Positions 10,701 to 25,700 of a stretch of 64,000 nucleotides of DNA are shown piece by piece (within the stretch, counting starts at the first letter, position 1; each line of letters begins with the position of its first letter). The stretch spans positions 230,022-294,021 of the forward strand of contig KB311138.1 of assembly GCA_000328365.1 (NCBI GenBank). Direction: 5' to 3'. The DNA comes from Capitella teleta. Lineage: Eukaryota; Annelida; Polychaeta; Capitellidae. The position numbers were made by a program, and so were the translations under genes. The notes beneath the pieces were generated by a model. The model worked only from the letters and a program-made list of their open reading frames with translations, made no database searches and had not been told where the DNA came from.

Positions 10701-13700
10701 CGTCTGAGTGAGTCAAAGGTGAGAACATCGTTTGCATATCCTCAAAAAGAAACTTACAGAGTTTATCATAGTTGGAGGGTCTTGGTCCATCAAATCTGCA
10801 ACGGCCTCTTTTGCCTTCATCTGCAATTGACATATTTGATAGCAAAATTAATGAGGTGCCAAGGATCAACACACCTTCCAAACCAAGTCCTTTCTTTCTG
10901 CGACCTTCTTCCACGGTTTCTGTATGAATAACACTTGTAGGCTCGCATGGCTCACTGCGCCCATACAAGTTCTCTGCCAGCACACGGAACTGGTAATCTT
11001 TGGTGGGTGACAGGTTCTCAACACAAGAATGTGCAAATCTGTGAAGGCCGGGACATTGATAGAAAGTTCAAATCGGTGGATTATGATGCTCACCTAACAG
11101 CAGCCACTCTGATCCAGTTCTTCATTGGTGGTTCCAACTTTTCGACAATGTACTGGGTGATGAAGCTTCCTCCATCGTTAGCTGGGGGCTTCCATGTCAA
11201 CATGACTGAATCGTGGTATACAGAATCCACTGTGAGGAACTGTGGAGGCTCAGGAACATCTGTAGATATGATGCAATAAGATAGTACCAGCACAGTGGAT
11301 ATGACCAATATTTACCGTTGATTTGAATGTTGATGATGGCACTATCGTCGCCAAGATCGTTATCCAATGTCAGGCGGAAGGGTCCAGTGTCCGATTTCTG
11401 GGCATTCCTGATGGTAAGGAAGGCATGTCGATCTCCACGCTCCAGTTTGTACTTGGTGTTGTTAGTGATTTCCTCGCCATCCTTTGACCATTGCATAGAC
11501 GGCTTTGGGTTGCCAGTGAATGGGATCTTGATGGTGATGTCTTCACCCTTGTCAAAGTTGGCAACATCTTTGAAGCGTGGGGGTACATTGATCTTTGGTG
11601 GAGCTGTGAAAAATAAAAAGGTCAGGAATGACATCATAAAGGGTAAAGTCCCTCACAGCGAATGGTTAAGTCAGCTCTCGAGGATCTGCTGCCGGCGCGG
11701 TTTGTAGCGCGGATGCAGTACTCATCAGCATCCTCTCCAAATACATCCTTGACTTCAAGGATGAACTTATTGCCCTCTTGCGAGATCTCATACTTGTCGC
11801 TGTCTAAGATCTCACGAGTTCCCTTGAACCAAGTAATCTCTGGAGTTGGTTGTCCATCCACCACAGCCTCAAAGCGAGCAGTCTTGCCTTGGGATGCCTG
11901 GGCAGTTTTCAGCGGAGAACCAAATGTTGGGAGTTTTGCAGCTGTGGATAAAGAAGAATGTCATGCTGTCTTTGTCATCACATGTTGACCCACCCTTGGG
12001 ATCCTTGACCTTGATCTTGCGAGTGGCCATGGACGGTTTGCTCTCACCAGCATCGTTGACAGCGAATACTCTGAATTCATATTCTCTATCTTCGATCAGG
12101 TTCGGGATGTTGAAAATGTTGGCTTGCTGAGGATGATTGTTGACGCGCACCCAGTAGTCAGAGTTGGCATCCTTCTTTTCAATCATATACCCTCGGATCT
12201 TTCCACCACCATCACTGCGGGGTTTATCCCATGTGAGGCTGACGAAATCTCCACCAACTTCCATTACATCTGGTTCACCAGGAGATCCAGGAGCATCTAA
12301 AGGGGGAATGAATGATTTTTATTCCATACGTAAAAAAAAAAAGTTTACCGAAAGGCAGCTTTGCTACAATTGGGCTGTCGCATTCAATGAAGTCCCCTTG
12401 ACCATTCTCATTACAGGCTGCGACTCTGAATGTGTATTCCTTGTTCTCGATCAGGCCTTGCACATCACAGTTGCAATCCTGTAAACACCTCATAGAATTG
12501 AAAATTCTGAGCTGAGTGTTACATTACCTTTCCAAATGAAGACACAGTGGTCCAATAAGGCTTATCGGTCTCCTTACGCTCCACAACATAGTGGGTGATC
12601 TTTGCTCCTCCGTCATCCACGGGAGGCTTCCACGAAATATGGCAGGCATTCTTGGTAACATCGGAAGCCACGAGTGGTCCTCCACACTTTCCAGGAGTTG
12701 CTGTGATCAAGCATAATGCGATAAACATAGGAAAATATTGGAAATATAAGTGTTACCTCTGACTTTGACACCAAAGTCACAATGAGCAGTGCCACTGTCG
12801 TTGCTGACATTGACACGGTACTTTCCAGTGTCTTCCGGATCAGCATCTGAAGAGGAAAGAAGTGTTAAAACTGAATCAAAACACAGAAAGAAGTGCAAAA
12901 ACCTTTGATCTGCAGGATGACGTAATCGTCAAATGGAATAAGCTTTACACGATCGCCATCGACGGGGACCTCGCGGTTGTCCTTCTTCAACTGGAAGTCC
13001 ATTGGACCATCTCCACTGAACGGAATCTTCAATTTGAGGGTATCTCCCTTGTCGACTCCTTGATCTTTCATTTCTCGGCCAAACTCCGGTTTGCCTGGAG
13101 GTACCAATCAAATGAGCAAGATTCACTCATTGTGATATCACTCAAAGACATACCTTGCACTTTGAGAGGGACAACAACAGCTTCCTTTCCTTTAGCATTG
13201 GAAAGTTCACATGTAATATCTCCAGCATCTCCCTCATTGACATCCTTGACAACAAGTTGCATTTTGTTGCCATCATCCTTGAACCTGTACTTGGGTGATG
13301 GTCTGATCTCGATACCATCCTTGAACCATTTGACATCAGGCAACGGCTCGCCATCCACTTCAACTTCAAAGACAGCGTCTTGACCCAGAGGGGCTGTCAC
13401 GCCTTGGGGCTTTTTCAGGAAATCAGGAACGCGCATGGCTGCAACAGAGTGCAATAAGTATTCACCACACCATCAAAACTGACTTACGTTTCTTCTCCAC
13501 GACCTTAACTGGAGCAGTTGCCAAACTCTGGTCACCAACTCCAGCATCAGTGACAGCAGCCACACGGAACTCATACTCATCACCTTCATCGAGATCAGGC
13601 ACAGTCATGCTCTCTCCCTGCACAGGGAAGTCATTGACATTCTCCCAGTCACGACCTCTCTTCCTTTTCTGTACACGGTATCCTGTGCAAAACAAAGAAG

Positions 13701-16700
13701 TTTAACATAATTTCCAACCACATATGTCAGCCTACCCTTGATATCACTACCACCGTCGTTCCTTGGTTTGGTCCACTTGAGATCAACAAAGTTCTTGCCA
13801 ACCTTTTCAATGGAGGGAAGACCAGGAGGGGAAGCTTTGGCTGGGGAAAGAACCTGAGTGAAATATCCCTGTCGGATCATTTGAGCTTACTCGCTTTGGC
13901 CTTAGTAACCACAGTATCAGTAGGGGCGCTGGGGTCTCCACAGCCGGCTTCGTTTTTAGCCTTGACACGGAATTCATACTCCTTGCCTTTGTCGAGATCG
14001 TTGGCGGTGTAACGGGTAAGTTTGCATGGGAAGCGCTCATTGAGGGGCTTCCACTTGCTGGATCCCTTCTCTCTGACCTCAACCACGTAACCCTTAACTT
14101 TGTTGCCACCATCATCTGTGGGTTTGTCCCAAGACAACGTCACAGAATCCTCGTCAACATCCTCTATGACTGGCTTCTTTGGAGATCCGGGGGGATCTAA
14201 GAGGCAAGTAAATCATGTTGCATTAAATGCTTCAGCATAATACCAACCGAAGGGGTGCTTGGCAATAATTGGTTTGGTGGTAACCAAAGGTTCGCTCTGT
14301 CCCTGCTCATTTACTGCAGATACTCGGAACTCGTATTTCTCTCCCTCGTCCAGATCACCGACTTCATATTTAGGAGAACGGCAGAACTTGCTGATTGGTT
14401 TCCAATTTCCTGACTTGTCCTTTTGTTCCACAACGTAATGACTGATAGGAGATCCACCATCGTCCTAAATAAAAATCACGTTCAAGATATCCAATGGATG
14501 ACCAATGTAACCGAACCTTGGGAGGCTCCCATGCCAACTTGCATCCGTCTGGAGTAATATTTGACACCGCAAGTGGTCCTTCAGGAGAACCTGGTTTATC
14601 CTTCACAATGACGCCGATACTAGCACTGTCTGTGCCCTTGGGGTTGCGTAAGGTCACATTGTACGATCCTTGGTCGCTCTTCTTAGCCTCCTTGCAGATG
14701 AGGATAATCTCATCTGGAGTGGTCTCCACAGAAAAGCGGTCGTCAGCCAGGACATTCTTGGCACCCTGTAATGTGGTATGTTGCAATGCAGTGTGGTGGT
14801 TACTTTAACTGCCACTTACATTATACCATTCAGACGTTGGGATAGGATTACCCTTGAAAGGCAATTTGATCCTGAATGGTTCACCAGCATTCGCAACAAC
14901 GTTGGACATGAATGGATCCAAATTGATCTTGGGAGCACACGGTGGAGGTGCAGGTTTGATGGCTTCATCAACCTCAGCCCATTCTCCTGGTCCTGCTTCA
15001 TTCACAGCTGCCACACGGAATTCATATGGACAGCCCTCCCTCAGGCCCTTGACAATCAGCTCAGGATCACTGATCTCACGTGGGGATGCCCTGCACGGAA
15101 GAGATGGACTACAAGAGGTACAAACAATGTTGTGAACTATACTTTGTCCACTTCTTAGCTCCCTTCTCCCTTTTCTCAACCAAATATCCCTTGACAGGTT
15201 TCCCTCCGTCGTTGAGAGGAGGCTCCCAAGCCAATGAGATGCTATCCTCGGTTGTGCCAGTGCATTCGGGGGTTCCAGGGGCTCCAGGAGGATCTGTATG
15301 AGATTAATAATAATTAAAAAAAAAAAAAAAAAATAAAAAAAAAAATAATGATAATACAAGTGATTCCTAAGCTAAACGAGCTCTTACCCCAAGGATGCTT
15401 AGCCTTGATGAATCCATCGGTTTCCAGTGGATCACTCTCGCCTTCCTCATTCACAGCCATAACACGGAACTCATACTCTTCGCCCTTTTCCAGGTTTCTC
15501 GCGGTAGCTTCTGTGTCCTTTGGTCCAATACTTCCTGGACATTTGCTCCACTTTTTGGAACCCTTTGGACGCTTTTCTAGTACGTAATTCTGAATGCGAC
15601 AGCCTCCGTCATCCTTGGGTGGTTTCCAGGCTAAAGTAATGGCGCTTGGGCCAACCTCAGTTGCTTCCAATGGTCCCTCTGGGGCTCCAGGGCGATCTTT
15701 CCCACACAAAAATAAATATATTTTCATTGTTTCAAATTTCACTGATAGAATCTCACCCAAGACAGTGACTTTAACAGCACCCTCGGTGACACCAGAAGGG
15801 TTCTTGAGGGCCACATTATACAAACCAGTGTCTCCTCTCTTGGCCTTGCCAACATTGATGGTGGCCTTATCATTGGTGGTCTGAAGGCACAAGCAATGAG
15901 TTAAGACCAGAAATAAAAAAAATATAATCACTTTGATGTCTGTCCTTGCATCATCATCCAGGGGTTTGCCATCTCGGTCCCATGAGGCGACTGGCGGTGG
16001 ATGTCCGTTGATTGGAAGAGCAATCTTAATATCTTGACCAGCGCGCACTGTGATCTCCTTTGGCGCACCCTTTCCAATTGCAGGTTTCTCTGATGGGTTA
16101 TCAAACGAAATAACAACATCTCTTCCTCTGATTTTCCATACCTGGTTGTTTTTCCGCAACTATGCCAGTTGTCGGCCTGCTGGCATTTCCAGGACCAGCA
16201 GCGTTGACAGCCTTCACCCGGAATTGATACTCCTCCCCTTCCTTGAGGTTAGGCACAATGCCTTCTGTGTCCTTGATGAGGGGTGTGGCATCCTCCCAGT
16301 CACCATTCTTTGGCTTCTTCTCAATGATATAACCCTGGATCTTTCCACCACCGTCGTCGGTCGGTTTCTCCCAAGACAGTTTCACGTGATCAGGAGTTAT
16401 TTCATCGACGTTTGGTTGGCTGGGTGGTCCAGCAGCAACTGAAGAGCAAATTCATATTCAAATTTCTTCAACTACTGAATCCTTTTTTGGTGTACTTACA
16501 CACTGGATCGCGTACTTTGTGAGCACCCGTTGATTTACTCGGTTTGCCAGGTCCTCCATCGTTTATGGCCTTGACGCGGAACTCAAATTCTTGTCCGGTC
16601 GGAAGATTTTGGACGGTAAACTTGGTGTCGTCAGTTGGGACCACATTACAAGGCTGCCAATCTCCACCCCTTCCGGAAAGAGGCTTCTTCTCTACCTGGT

Positions 16701-19700
16701 AACCTGATGGCGAGACACTCTGATACTCAACTATGTAACCTGTGACCAAAAAAGGGACGAGCAGAAAGAAAAAAGAGCAAAATCGGGTCAGTCAAGGAGT
16801 TCAAACACAAAGGGAGAATCATCATCATATTCAGCCTTTAATTAACACACATTATTGACAAATCGGACAGAACATCATTTGACACAATTGATAAGGACAG
16901 CACATCATTAATTATGCACAATGATATTTTATAACAGAAAATTTGGAAGGAAATCGACACAAAACATATTATTGTTGCTAGTTGAGATAGTGTAAATTTC
17001 CTCTCTGGAAGTTTTAAATCCCCCATTACGTTCATGCACATATTCACAAAGGTTGAAATTTCCATGAATTAAGGTAAAAAAAATAAATATTATAAATTAT
17101 TTATCTTCAGCTTTCAGTTAGTTCAAAATAATACGTGACTGAAAGAAAGAAAATTTACACGAAGCCTCCAACCTTTGTGAGTATATCAGGAAACCCAAAC
17201 ACGGTGAAGCACTCCGACCACATTCTATGTACATCAGCACTATCACAGGTGTATTCACACATACACCTTTAATTATTGATAGCTTTGCCATCAGCCCAAT
17301 GTCATGTTTCTTACAATCTTTCAATTGAGAGTATTTCTCAAGGTGATTAATGTGTGAAACCACCCATATCAACTAGCACACAAATAGGAGTACAATGTAT
17401 ATATATCATATAAAGTGAAAAAGTCATGACGTCATTCCAACCCCAGCAAAATTACACTTTAAGTTAATTTTCTCAATATTCTGGGGATTTCACTCTACAG
17501 AAAATGGCGTCATTAATTCGTTTAATCTGTTTGTCTCCATACACGTTTTAACGGAACATCATGACGTCACACCCCTTCACCCTATATAATAAATAGACGT
17601 TAATAGGGTTTGAAGGAAGGTACTCACACTGTGAAATAATGCATGCAGGCAAACTGCAAAGATCGTGCGAAGGAAGTGAGTGGTAATCAAGTCAACGGGT
17701 AAACATCTGAGGGATGCATGATCCGAGGAATTTTCGAGATTTGAAAATAATATTATATCTCTCTCTTTTTTTCCGCATTAAAATGAGCCCGAATGTTTCT
17801 TTTTTCACTACCTTTACCACGTATTTCAAGTAGTCAGATTAAAACGAGAATGTGGCAATTAAAATCATTGATATAGAGGCTAGCTATAATATGTATCGAG
17901 GAAGAGCAGGATAAAACTGGTGGTTAATACGATAATCATCAGCTTTAATTTGCCAGTATTTTGTTACCAGAAACCCCTTTATTATGCGTAGGCTCAATAT
18001 AATCTTGATTCTTATCACAAAATTATGCGGAAATGATGATGTTAAGAGTCTCAGAATATGGGACATGCACGAACGAAGAATGCAGATAGTGAACAAGAAC
18101 AAAAATTCATTCTCTAAATCTGAATTTCAAGGTTTTGTAGAGAGAAGTACTACAGAAGAATTGTCAGTATTTATCTCAAGCTATTGTGTAACATCAACTG
18201 AATAAATTGGTTAAGAAGAACGACGTTTCCTTCCTCTTGTAATAGCGGTGCCATCCACCATGCGCTACTGAGCTAATAGGGCTGCATTAACTAAACAGTA
18301 CCTTGGATAGGGTTGCCGCCATCGTCCATTGGGGGCTTCCATTTGAGAGACACCGAACTGCTATCAAATTTATCAATCGCCAGATCCTTAGGGTCACTCG
18401 GGGGATCTGTATGGAATATCAACATTCACATCGACGAATTTTTCACAATTTGAGGAGCTAACCAAATGGATTTTTGGCAAGTGTTGCTTTGTCAGTTTCG
18501 CAAGGGTCGCTGACACCGTAAGCATTCTGGGCCTTGACGCGGAAGTTGTATTTTTTCCCAGGTTCCAGATCTTCAACATGGATACCGTTGTCCCTGACGA
18601 TTCCAGGAACACGTTCCCAGAGGGAGGAACCCTCGACTTGCTGCTCCACATTGTAACCTGAATCAAATGACGATAATATGAGGCATTTGTAGGCTGTGGT
18701 ATTTCTCACCAATAATTTCTCCACCTCCGTCGTCGGCGGGGGGGTCCCACTTCAGTTTGCAGTTGTCAGCAAAAACATCGCTGACTTTGATGCTCTCAGG
18801 AGGCTGGGGTTTATCTGGTAAAAATATGAATTCTATAAAAACTGGAAATGTAAATGTAAATTGTATAATACCAAGAACCACGACGTTGACTTCGCCTTCA
18901 TCTTCTCCAAACTTGTTGGATAATTTCACCTTGTACTTGCCGGTGTCCCCACGCTTAGAGACAGGTACACGCAGTTTGGCATTCTCTTCATTGCTTTCTA
19001 GCTCAACCTACAAAAGAATTAAGCGTCAAATTCCGGAATTTCCCAAAGAATTTCCCAGACATACCCTTGGCGAATCACCCAGGTCCTTGTTGTCCTTGGC
19101 CCAAGTAACAGTAGGTGTTGGAGATCCCTTAATAGGGATGTCAATGTCGAAAGGTTCACCTGCTCTGACACGGATCTCGCGACCTAACAGGGAGTCCATA
19201 TCCAACTTGGGGGCCTCTATAAGGTGTTACCAATACCATGAGAATCAATTATATGCACCGTAGATGAAACCCACCCTTGAGCGGTTTAGCCTTGATCGGC
19301 TTTGAAGCTTCAGAAGGTTCAGATTCACCATCTTCGTTCTCTGCTGTGACCCGGTATTCGTATTCCTTCATGGGCTGAACCTTCTTATCGGTGAATTCAG
19401 GCTCCTGCAATGAAAAGCGTTATATTTGCATGTCTTTAACTGAAATCTACATTACGTACATCAGGATCAATGGGATCTTTGTTGATCTTCTGCCATTTGC
19501 CGGTACGAGGATCCTTTCTCTCCACTTTGTATCCTTTGATAGGAGCTCCACCATCAGAACGAGGTGGGTCCCACTTGATTTTAATGAAATCTTTGTCACT
19601 ATCTTCCACGGCAGGGGTTCCTGGTTTGCCAGGCTTAGCTGGAAGTGAAACATGGAATTGGTGCATGTAACTATAAATTTCATCTTAATTTTTTACTGAA

Positions 19701-22700
19701 CGGATTCTTTGCTTTGTGAGACTTCTCAGTCTCCAGGGGCTCGCTGATGCCGAGGTCATTCTCTGCTTTGACGCGGAACTTGTAGTCCTCGCCTTCCTTC
19801 AGCTTCGGCACATTGCATTCGGTGGCATCTGCGGGCACACTGCTCGACACCTTTTCCCAGATGCCATCTTTGGGGTTCATCTTCTCCACCACATAACCCC
19901 TGCAAAAGCATACAGTATGAACAGTGGATCAAGAATTTATACCAAGAATCTTACAAAATTGGGTGACCACCGTCATCCTTAGGCTTCTTCCACTTGAGTT
20001 TGCAATTGTTCTTCCTCATGTCCTTAACTTCAAGTGGACCTTCAGGTTCGGTTGGTGGTCCAATAACAACAACATTGATATCTCCTTCATCTTCTCCAAA
20101 TTCATTCTTTAATTTAACAGTAAATTTGCCAGTGTCCTCTCTACGGGCTGAGGGTATCCTCAACTTAGCATTTTCCTCTCCACTCTCTTGGATGCACTGC
20201 ATAAGTTTCAATAATTTATTTGAAATTCACATAATTTGAGTGGAACATACCTCGGGTGACACAGGTAGGTCTTTGCCGTCTTTCTTCCAACTGACCGTAG
20301 GAATGGGAGATCCTGTGATCGGGATGTCGATGTTGATCGGTTCTCCCACTTTTACTTTTATTTCCTTAGAGCTCAGTTTGTCCAGATGAGCTTTTGGTTT
20401 CTCTGTTAGGAATGATGATATAACATGGACAGAATGTTCAGAGTTCAGATTTTACCTTTCAGCGGCTTCGCCTTGATGGGTGCGGACACTTCGGATGGGG
20501 CAGACTCGCCTCCATCGTTTTCAGCAACCACTCGGTATTCGTAGTCCTTCATCGGTTGAACGTGATCGTCTGTGAACTCAGGCTCATCCTACAAGACAAT
20601 GGTAGTCACCACAAACCTTACATAGCAACTGTATTATACCTTGGGTGGGATGGGTTTCAAATTGATGCGTTCCCATTTTCCAGTCTTGGGGGCCCTGCGT
20701 TCAACGTGGTAACCAGTGATCGGAGATCCTCCATCACTTTCAGGTTTCTTCCATCCAATCTTGATGAAATTGCGATCACTGTCAAGCACTCCAGGTTTTC
20801 CTGGCTTATCTGGTTTATCTGAAACACAGTGGAATACAACATTGAGGGGGATGTAGATAAATTAACTCGTACTAAATGGATCTTCAGCAATAGTTTCCTT
20901 CTCAGTCTCCAGAGGATCAGAGAAGCCTTCTGCATTTTCAGCCTTGACACGGAATTTGTAGCCTTCTCCTTCTTTCAGCTTAGGGACTTGACATTCCACA
21001 GCATCGGCTGGCAGGCGGTCAGTCACCTTCTCCCACTTTCCAGTTTTGGGATTGAGCTTCTCCACGGTGTAACCGCTGTAAAAATGCATTTTTTAAAATT
21101 GATATTTTGTAATTGGAAATTTTAATTAACTTACGTTATAGGTTTGCCACCATTATCTGATGGGGGATTCCACTTCAGTTTACAATGATCCTTGCGAACA
21201 TCAGAAACTTCAAGCGGTCCACGGGGTCTTCCAGGAGGTCCTAATAGAGGAGCCGTCAAAACGACATACGCCCAATGTTATGTAGTGAATCTCACCGAGC
21301 ACAACGATGTCGACCTCTGCTTCGTCAGATCCATACTGATTCTGAACCAGAACCGTGTACACTCCAGAGTCAGATCTCTTGACCTCTTTGAAAACCAGGG
21401 TGGCGCTGTAGTCAGGATTGGTCGTTTTCACGTTATCACTTTCACCAATTTCCTACAATGTAAAGTAACATGCGTGGATTAATTAAAGCAAACTCAGAGC
21501 GTTTTGTTTTAGTTAGAATCAAATTTCTGAACCATGAGATTGAATTGCGAAATGTTCAATGTCATTCGAACGAAATTTGATTCTCTTGTAAACGTTGTTC
21601 TCCGACACAAGAAAATTATTTTGTCGACAAAATTTAGAACAAATTGAGACAATTTGGCAGGTATGGCCATACGGTATACTGCCAAAAATTTGGTTGCTCT
21701 TCACAAATCAACACAGCAAAACATTGTGAAGATTCAACTGAATAAATACAAGACTGGATATACACAATAATCATGGATTCGAGATAGAGAGGGGTTGAGA
21801 TATAGAGAAATAGAGAAATAGTGGGAGAGAAAAAGATGGTTCGGAGCTTTGAATATCCGATGGGGCTGAAAACAAAAACCACCAAAAGCGATTCGAGCAA
21901 ACGAAGATGACAATATCAAAAGCCTTTAATAGGTTAACTTTTGAACTTCGCATAATATACACATTGCAACACAAAATTCGACAAATGAGGACAGGATAGC
22001 TGATATATAAAACACCTAGTAGGAGAAGAGGCTGTGAATGGGGGTATATAGGGAGTTGTTTTTTTGGAAAAGGCAGGAAGGGTTTGTCATGGCAGTTGTT
22101 GCTACCTTTGCCGACTTGGTATCTCCAACCGAGATTCCGAGTTCCTCATCGGTTTTAATCTCCTAGAGGCAACAAATCACAAGCAACGAAACACGACACA
22201 AAAAGAGATAAGACGCGTTTTTTTTTCAATGAACAAAGAACACAAATAAACCCATAAGTATAAATAATATGAAAAACAGAAGACTGAGGGGCTGTAAAGT
22301 GGAATGTATTAATTCAAAAGTGGAGAAATAAACTCTACTAAAACTAGTGTTTTAATTAATGGAATTAAAAGTGGTTTCATTATAGGTTGTGCGTTGAAAA
22401 TGGGGAAATGTGCATTGAATGAAATTAACATGTAAAGAATAGAAATAGCATATTTCTTGATCGGTTTAGTTCGACAAAACGATAAAGTAGTAGCTATATC
22501 ATTTAATTAGTAGAAATTGATCAAACTGTCTCTTCACCTGATCAGCCTTCATCCAGGTAGCAATTGGGGGAGGTTCACCAGTGAACTTAACCTCAACGCT
22601 CAACTTCTTGCCCGCCTTCAACTGAATATTGGGGCTGAAGCTGTTGCGATCAATCCTTGGTTTCACTGCGAATGGGATCGCATTACAACTTAACATAGCA

Positions 22701-25700
22701 AGCTTACAAAATCTACCTCTTCTGGCTTTGGTCAGGCAGACAGCACTCGGGTCAGATGGAGATCCATCACCAGCCTCGTTTTGAGGGATGACACGGAACT
22801 CGTACTCTTTGTTTTCCTCAAGTTCAGGCACCAGGACTTCAGTCTCATCTTCAGGAACTTGACCGCACTAAAAAATACACAGTAGGCACTCTATGAACGT
22901 GAATATCGGCGCCCCACCTTCTCCCACTTATCGCCTTTCTTGCGTTTCTCAACAATATACCCAGTGATAGGTGAACCACCGTCCTCAGTGGGAGGCTCCC
23001 ATTTGATCAACGCCCTATCCTTATCGTAATCTTCGACAACCGGTTTGGTTGGCTTTCCAGGGGCATCTAGTCAAAGCCGGTTTAAGAATTATTCAACAAC
23101 ACAAAACAATAACTCACTCCATGGATCCTTGGTCAGAGTGGACTTGTCAGTTGCCAAGTTGTCACTCTCACCAATCTTATTCACCGCCCTGACGCGGAAT
23201 TTGTAGTTCTTACCCGGCTTCAGGCCTGGGACACCACACTGGGTGTCACCATGGACTTTACCAGCCTGCATTGATACACATCATCATTGCGGAAAGATAT
23301 AATTATACTATAGACATCATACCTCATCCCACTTGTTGGTACCTTCCTCCATGGCCTCCACAATGTAGAAATCAATTGGTTCTCCTCCGTCATCCTTGGG
23401 AGCCTTCCATTGGAGGCGGCAACGATCCTTGAAGACATCGAGGACTTCGAGTGGTCCCAAAGGTTTGCTAGGACGATCTGGAAAAATAAATTTGTATACG
23501 CTAATAATAATCATGATTTTGCTGTGCTTACCGACGACCTTGATTGTGATTGGAACTTTGTCGGTGCCAGTGTCGTTTTTCAGCTCCAATTCGTATTCAC
23601 CGGTGTCGCCACGCTTGGCTTTCTTCAGCTGAATCTTGCAGAATTCCGGTGTCTGAGAGAGAGCCAAGTTGTCATTTTTCTCCAGGGTTTTGTTGTCCTT
23701 TTTCCAGGTTGGCTTGGGCGATGGAGATCCTGAGAGAGACGAATAATGAGAGGCGCGTAGAAGTGATTTATTTGGGTATACATTTTGACAATTTGGTATG
23801 CATTTTGATAATTCGGTATGCACTGGCTTCAAACCTGGTCTATTTTCTGATCTATGTATCGAGCAGACTGAAACACATAGTGTACATCTATTCATGCACA
23901 CAAGATAGCAAAACACACCACTACATGTACATGAAACAACTTGTTTGTCCCGATTACATTGCATAAGCTACAGCCTGCAGGGGTATATTTTGTTTATATA
24001 CCGGGCGTCCTCAAAATGACGGAAAGCAGTTACCACATGTTATACAAGTGTACTATTACAATAGATTTGGATATAAGCTTGTATATATACACAGATTCGA
24101 CATCGCTCGTGAAAATCGGCCAATACATATGTAGCCCATTGTCATGATAACCCTGTCATTCGCTCATGCACGCGCATCGCAGTTTCGGCGAACCAAAAAA
24201 CGATCAAATTTCGCATAACGTAATATTATTTTTTGTGTGTGCAAATTTGAGTTCGGTTTCATCTTTCCTGTTATAATACTCAAATTAAAGCACGAGCTTT
24301 TTGCTTGATAAACGTGTATCATTATACTTTAATTATACAAAGTGGGCCAAAAGTAGTCTATCTACTGAATGTTAAAACTAAACTCTAAAATTTGCTAAAA
24401 TGTATCACTTATTCCAAAAAATAACGACCTGGTGTGGATTGACTATGTTATTTTGCTCTCATTTATGCCAAAAAACTAGTAAAAAGTATATTTTGAATGA
24501 GTGTGGAACATTTAAACGCGACAGGTGAGTGATAGCAAAGAGAGCAAAATCAGATGAGCCCCTGAATGAGCATTAAAATAATGCCATCTCTTGCATGGCG
24601 CTTCAATACAAATTTCTGCTTTGCTTTGACTTAGGAAGATAAACATTAGTGCTACTGTCACAACAATAGCACCCTCAAACAAAACAATAGAACGAGAGCA
24701 TTGCTTCAACTATGCGTTCAATAAAGCTTATCCATGGTCCGGGGCCCTGTTTGCCGCCAAAATTGGAAATATCGCGGAATGACGAGTGCACTCTATGAAT
24801 CAAAATAAATCGGCATAAATGTTCATGAAATTGGAATAGAAAATATAGGAATAGCAGTATTACATGTTAGACTAACCATACCAAGTATTTATTTATCTTA
24901 TCTTTGATTGTTACGCTGCAAACTGTTTTGTAACACTTTCTCAGAAATGTGTAGTACCATAGTACCATTGAAAAGCATTGAGATCATTAGCATGGAGTAA
25001 ATAGACTACCTTTGGCCCACTTTGTATTTTATATCTTTTTTTTTCACAATGGCGAGATTGGCCGATGTCCCATCATGTTTATAATACAAGCTAATCTCCA
25101 TGTCTATGCTTGATTAATTTAATTACAACCATTCATGAATTCAACATATGAACACGATAAGCTGGTATTATAATCAGGGTACTTCACACAATTCATTTTA
25201 ATAGAAAAAAAAAATGAAAAAAAATATATGCAGGAATAACATAGGACTCATTATATTGTGGAATAGAATTGAAAGTATTTTTAGGAAGTATATTCACAAT
25301 ATTGCATTTGTATCCTTTGTGTTCTCCTTTGTGTGTTTCCTGGAAACCAGTTTAGCTGCGACAATAAGCTCTCTACGGTCTTTTTTTACAATTTAACGTA
25401 GTTTTGATTCCAATTATCATTAACTGTTATAACAGCTCATGTAATTTATCAACTTACGGTGCCTTAAATTCACTTGAAGCCATGCAGTGATATAAATAAT
25501 AAATAATACATTCATGCGTGGAACCAATGTGGATTTATAAGGAAAACACAATGAGTCATTGTGATTTGCTTTGAAAACTGCTCTCCGGACGGAAGCGTAC
25601 ATAGGAAATTTAGGGACACCCGGTAATTCAAGCTTTTGTCTTGGGTCAAGCAAATATGTAACATTAATGCACAAGAGAGTATATATGTATGCCATGTCCA

